DNA of 64,000 nt, from contig JANFOG010000003.1 of NCBI GenBank assembly GCA_024336345.1, forward strand, positions 2,610,501 through 2,674,500, given 5' to 3'. The stretch comes from Mariannaea sp. PMI_226 (lineage: Eukaryota > Ascomycota > Sordariomycetes > Hypocreales > Nectriaceae). A program made the position numbers and the translations under genes. Shown in pieces: positions 60,176-64,000 of this stretch (its first letter is position 1; each line of letters opens with the position of its first letter). The notes under the pieces were generated by a model. The model was not told where the DNA came from. It made no database searches and saw only the letters and a program-made list of their open reading frames with translations.

Positions 60176-62695
60176 GGGAGAATACCTTGGAGAAGCCTAC
60201 AATCCTAGACAGCATCAGTATCATTTAGGGTGCCGAATATGCCATAACTCGTTTTGGCTTTGAATTGAAGTTTTGCACATGAAAGCATCAAAATTGCTGT
60301 TGCAGCAAACATTATGCTGGAAACCTGCTGCAAGGATTTTGAGCCCTGTTTTCTATTCAGGAACAAGAAGACCACAATAAAATGCGATTTTACCTAGCAC
60401 AAGCTATACTTGGGAATAAATAAGCCAACTACGATCAATTGTGCTATTCACTTTTAAACTCTCTTGCAAATATCAACTGTGGTTAGATTTGTCGAGGATT
60501 GCACCAAGTTTACTAATAGTTGGTAGCCTTGTTTTTGCATTGGATCTTCATAACGTAGTCGAGATTATTTCAAGGTTGACGCAAACTTGGATAGACTATG
60601 GAGAGACGATCTTGAAAAGCGTTTCATTTTTTTTCTTTTTATGGCGATACAATCATATAGCCAGCTGAGCTTAACTGACTATGACATGAGAAGCGGGATG
60701 AACCCGTGCGGGATTCGGACCAGGTTTGTTAGCATCTCGTCGAAGGCGAATGGTTCAAGCTGGGTCTATGCCCATGTACATCTCGGATACAGGACGGGGG
60801 TGGACAGGACCATGCATAATGGATCATGGGCGTGGATAGCGGTGGTGTTGATGCAACCATGAGCCAATAGAAACTTGCTCACTCGGCTGCGTTGGCCTGA
60901 TAGAGACTGGACTGTCAATTGGTTCTGAAGGTGGAGTGAATTTATAGGGCAAATGACGAAGAATAATGATAACGGTTTCTTTTGAGAGAATCGAACAGTA
61001 TGCCAGTATAAGTGACAGCAGAGGATGAGAAGGCTGGCACAAGTAGTGTCCTTCAAATACGGCAGGACAGTGCCTTACATTAGCTAGATGTTGATAAAAT
61101 CTCAACGGCTTGACAGCCAGTACTAAAGGTTGGTTGTATGCCCACTTGTGCGCCCCCATCCTATTACGTCGACGGTTCTTGACCAAGCGGTCATACCCAC
61201 CTGTCGTGGAACGCAGGGGACCAGGGACTTTTCGGGCTATGCAGACCTGCATATGTCGTAGAGCGCCGTACCGCACAGTAGTGTTGACCCTTCTCAAAGT
61301 TGCCTGCTTACCAGTTCTGATCATGTTGATAATCAATGGACTCGGGGATTGCATGCAACGGCCAATGACTTGAAGCCCCAAACAGCTTGGCCATAACCAA
61401 GATTTCCCACTAAAGTGTCAATCCAGTGTCGGATGAAGGGGACGGAACGGACTGGGTCCCGAATGCTAGCACGCTCATACAGTAGACAGCAAGTAATAGG
61501 GACTTTTATTAGATGGCATGCATTGCAGCGCAAGTGCCTACTCGGGCTTAGCTGACCCGTGATGAAGAACGAGAGTTGACCCCTCATCTGTGGACCTGGG
61601 CTAACTAGTTAGCTGCTGTCTCTCTTTGACGAGGGACGATGGGCGCCAGAGAGAGGGGATGCGGCGGCTCATTGAGTGAAAATGGAAAAGTGGGTTAATT
61701 TGATTCGCCTGGTCTACTGCAGGAAGTCCCTAGGCGGGATGTTGAGAGCTCAGAGCTCCTTGTGATTGATAATGGGATGGATGAATGGACCAGATGAATG
61801 GACCAGAAACGGGGAGACTGATGAGTTGAGTGGCTGATGACCACAACTTAGGTACGGAGTACAGATTAGAGAGGCAAAAGTGGTTTTTGATGATGGCGAA
61901 TTGATGAGGTGGGTTAAGTCAGCGGGCGAATGGTCTTCACCTCACCTCACTGCTGCTTTGCTTTACGCTGCTCTGCACGCTTCTGCTCTGCTTGTCGATT
62001 TGCGGCGCCATGACCCATTAATAAGGTTGTTCTTTCTTTCGTGCTGGCCTGGCTGATAATACTTTGGCTTGGGTACAGATTACATTACCTAAGGTTGGGT
62101 AAGCTACCTACTAGAGGAAAGGCATTCATCGGCTCTTCCTGTCTGGGTCGAGTCCTTGCAGCTTAATTATCATCAGACTCTTTTGTCGTTCGTCTTATTT
62201 TCTTCTCTCTTCAATTCCCCCCCAAAACCTTATCATCTCTGCTTTTCTCCGCCCTCATGACCTAGCAACGACCACCCATCCGCTTTTAATTATTTCCGAT
62301 CGCATGTCGTTGCAGTTTTACTAGTACTGACGCTGGCCGCCCTGTCTTCGACGTCCCACCACTACCCGTCTTCCGACATTTCACTCTTTGTCGCATTTGG
62401 CGCCCCCCCGCCGGCTACCCGTTGCCAGTTCTCGTTTTCGACGACGCAACCATCGCCAGGCATTATTGTCAACAACTCGGCTTCTCGCATTCCTAACACC
62501 CGCAGCAATCTGCTTTGTCTTAATGTTGATAGGAGATAACCGCCAATCCTCTTCATTATAGGCGAAGTGTCTCTTTGGCGCCAGAGCACCAATATCGTCA
62601 TTGCGCTGGCCGATTCATTCTCGTTTGGTCGTTGGCATCCTTTCTGTTGCGCATTATAGGATTTCTCCGGGCAGGCCCGCAATCCCGAGTTCCCC
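60176..62695. other. 2.5-kb spacer upstream of the copper-fist gene
   Basis: No supported gene. It includes a 13-bp tandem duplication (61781-61806), CTCACCT units (61939-61950) and a C/T-rich leader from about 62160. A frame on the minus strand (61381-60824) has no domain signal. Confidence 0.5.
61781..61806 (+). repeat. 13-bp perfect tandem duplication
   Basis: ATGAATGGACCAG twice head to tail, about 0.9 kb upstream of the copper-fist start codon. Confidence 0.85.
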
Positions 62696-64000
62696 ATGCC
62701 TCTCATAAATGGGCAGAAGATGGCCTGGTACGCATTATTCCTTTGCCTTGGATGTCCCTTTTCCTCTTGTTCGCCGTTGCGCGCATAGGTTCACTGTTCC
62801 TTACCATCATGTTTCTTCTAGCGAGCCTTGTATTCGCGGCCATCGCTCAACCAAATGTACTCACGCCAATGAACGATTGATGGTCCCTGTACGGAAGCCG
62901 GGCCGTCCGCTGAGTACCTGTCCTCACCCGGCATCCCGTCCTTGCTCCTGTACGCAGGTCACAGCCGCCATCCCGAGGAAGCAAAAATGCCACTGTGGGA
63001 CCAAGTCTGCCGAATCTGCAAAAGTGAAGAATGAGAATGGTGAATCGTCCAAACTTCCCATGCCCCAGAGTCCCTCAAAGTCCACGACACCATCCTACAG
63101 AATACAGAAGACGAACCACAAAACGAGTACCCCAAATTCGAACCGGAAGCAGTCCGTCGACCCTACCACGATCGAACGGATGGATCCTAACATGTTCAAT
63201 GTCATTAATTCTTACAATGGCGCGCAGCCACCTACGGCGGCGATGCCTGATGTATCTGCCTTTGGGGGGATGGGTATGATGCCAGCCGATTTACCCTTTG
63301 GCAATGTCATGTATCCGATGTTTCCACCACAAATGACCCCGCATATGATGAGCTCGGCCAACACCAATGGCGTACACAGCGGCCACACCACTCCTTCAAG
63401 TACTCAAGCCCAGGAACAAATTGACACACCAGCCCTGAAGATTGGGTCCTGTTGCGGTGGAGGCGAAAGGAACGGGTCTGTTACAACAACTTCGATAAGC
63501 CGGTCGTCAACAGCAGCTTCTAGCCCGGCCGATGGGTCCAAGACCAAGAGCTGCTGCTCTCCCGGAATCATTTCCCCCAAGGCTAACAAAGAAACCGATA
63601 ACTTGCCTACCCCCAATATCCCGACAACTAATGGCTTTATTATGCCGTTTCAAGCACCCATGCTCATGCCAAACGGCATGTACGGCTATTACCCCCAGCC
63701 AACGGTTTTCACTTACCCTCCTCAATACGGTTCCTATTTACAGCCTCTACAGCCTGAGCAATGGAGACAGATAATGACTTCGATGACCTTTCCGACTCAA
63801 GGTATGATGCCATCCCCGTATGGCGTATCCACCAGTGGTGCCGTACCTTATCAGCCTCAAACTGTACCTCATCCAACCCCCGGAACATCGCATCAGTGCA
63901 GCTGCGGTGCATCCTGTCAGTGTGTGGGCTGCGCAGCGCATCCGTATAATGAAGCAACTCAAAATTATGTGCGATCTGCTTGGCAGAGTATGATGGACGA
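62696..64000 (+). CDS. Copper-fist transcription factor, 3' end beyond window
   Basis: Exon 1 62696-62727, intron 62728-62821 (GTACGC...TAG), exon 2 62822 to the window end with no stop; at least 403 residues. The copper fist starts at residue 1: MPLINGQKMACEPC, then IRGHRSTKCTHANERL and KPGRP. Zinc ligands C11, C14, C23 and H25 and the GRP minor-groove motif are all present, with the intron splitting codon 11 (C11). Cys-rich patches follow: CPHPASRPCSC, CHCG, GSCCGGG and SCCSPG. Near the window end C-S-C-G-A-S-C-Q-C-V-G-C-A-A-H-P-Y-N is the CxC-rich motif that senses copper in Cuf1/Mac1/GRISEA-type factors. The middle is Met/Pro/Asn-rich. These regulators switch copper uptake or detoxification genes; which of the two cannot be told here. 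Confidence 0.93.

Noticed and set aside
60695..60725. B-box-like GGTCCGAATCC on the minus strand, possible second tRNA
   Set aside because: The flanking bases do not form a T stem and no A box or anticodon arm can be placed.
60824..61381. 185-codon minus-strand frame
   Set aside because: No recognisable domain and no splice partners.
1..64000. CRISPR arrays, transposons, telomeric repeats, secondary-metabolite cluster
   Set aside because: Looked for on both strands; only short tandem repeats and homopolymers were found, and no transposase, polyketide or peptide synthase sequence.

Overview
The window is nuclear DNA of a filamentous ascomycete (Pezizomycotina; Sordariomycetes and probably Hypocreales by the look of the proteins, which is inference). 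The signs are compact genes with 50-150 bp GT-AG introns carrying CTAAC/CTGAC branch sites, a Zn2Cys6 transcription factor, a HET-domain gene, a GH125 mannosidase, a copper-fist regulator, and pyrimidine-rich leaders in wide gene-free spacers. I found no transposon, CRISPR array or secondary-metabolite cluster. All exon coordinates were worked out by hand from reading frame, splice sites and phase.

Layout. 1-173: a tRNA-Phe(GAA) gene on the minus strand, interrupted in the D loop by 57 bp with all the marks of a spliceosomal intron. 1350-3478 (+): Zn2Cys6 factor. 3479-11773: gene-poor. 11774-12194 (+): three-exon gene for a 95-aa dsRNA-binding-fold protein. 13952-15131 (+): mitochondrial ribosomal protein uS7m. 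17391-19647 (+): universal-stress-protein domain behind a long disordered region. 20771-22745 (+): HET-domain protein. 25607-28160 (+): unrecognised two-TM protein. 29097-31419 (-): poly(A)-binding protein. 33797-37424 (+): Hul5/UBE3C-type HECT ligase. 37581-39408 (-): secretory GH125 exo-alpha-1,6-mannosidase. 40890-42603 (+): CorA-like membrane protein. 42859-44007 (-): intronless protein with a DUF84/NTPase-like C-terminal half. 47535-49530 (+): ETF-ubiquinone oxidoreductase. 53928-54856 (+): TATA-binding protein. 55928-57352 (+): peroxisomal FAD amine/amino-acid oxidase. 57722-60175 (+): SR140/U2SURP-like splicing factor. 62696-64000 (+): copper-fist transcription factor, cut by the window end.

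Most genes are single housekeeping functions: transcription initiation, splicing, mRNA stability and translation, mitochondrial translation and electron transfer, and protein quality control. The HET gene, the CorA-like gene and the unrecognised genes are the accessory part. Nothing suggests operon-like co-operation.

The most unusual feature is the tRNA-Phe gene. Removing the 57 bp gives a canonical 73-nt tRNA body. The insert carries GTATGT, ACTAAC and CAG at the places expected of a fungal mRNA intron, while the usual anticodon-loop intron is absent. If it is spliced, this is a Pol III tRNA transcript that needs the spliceosome.
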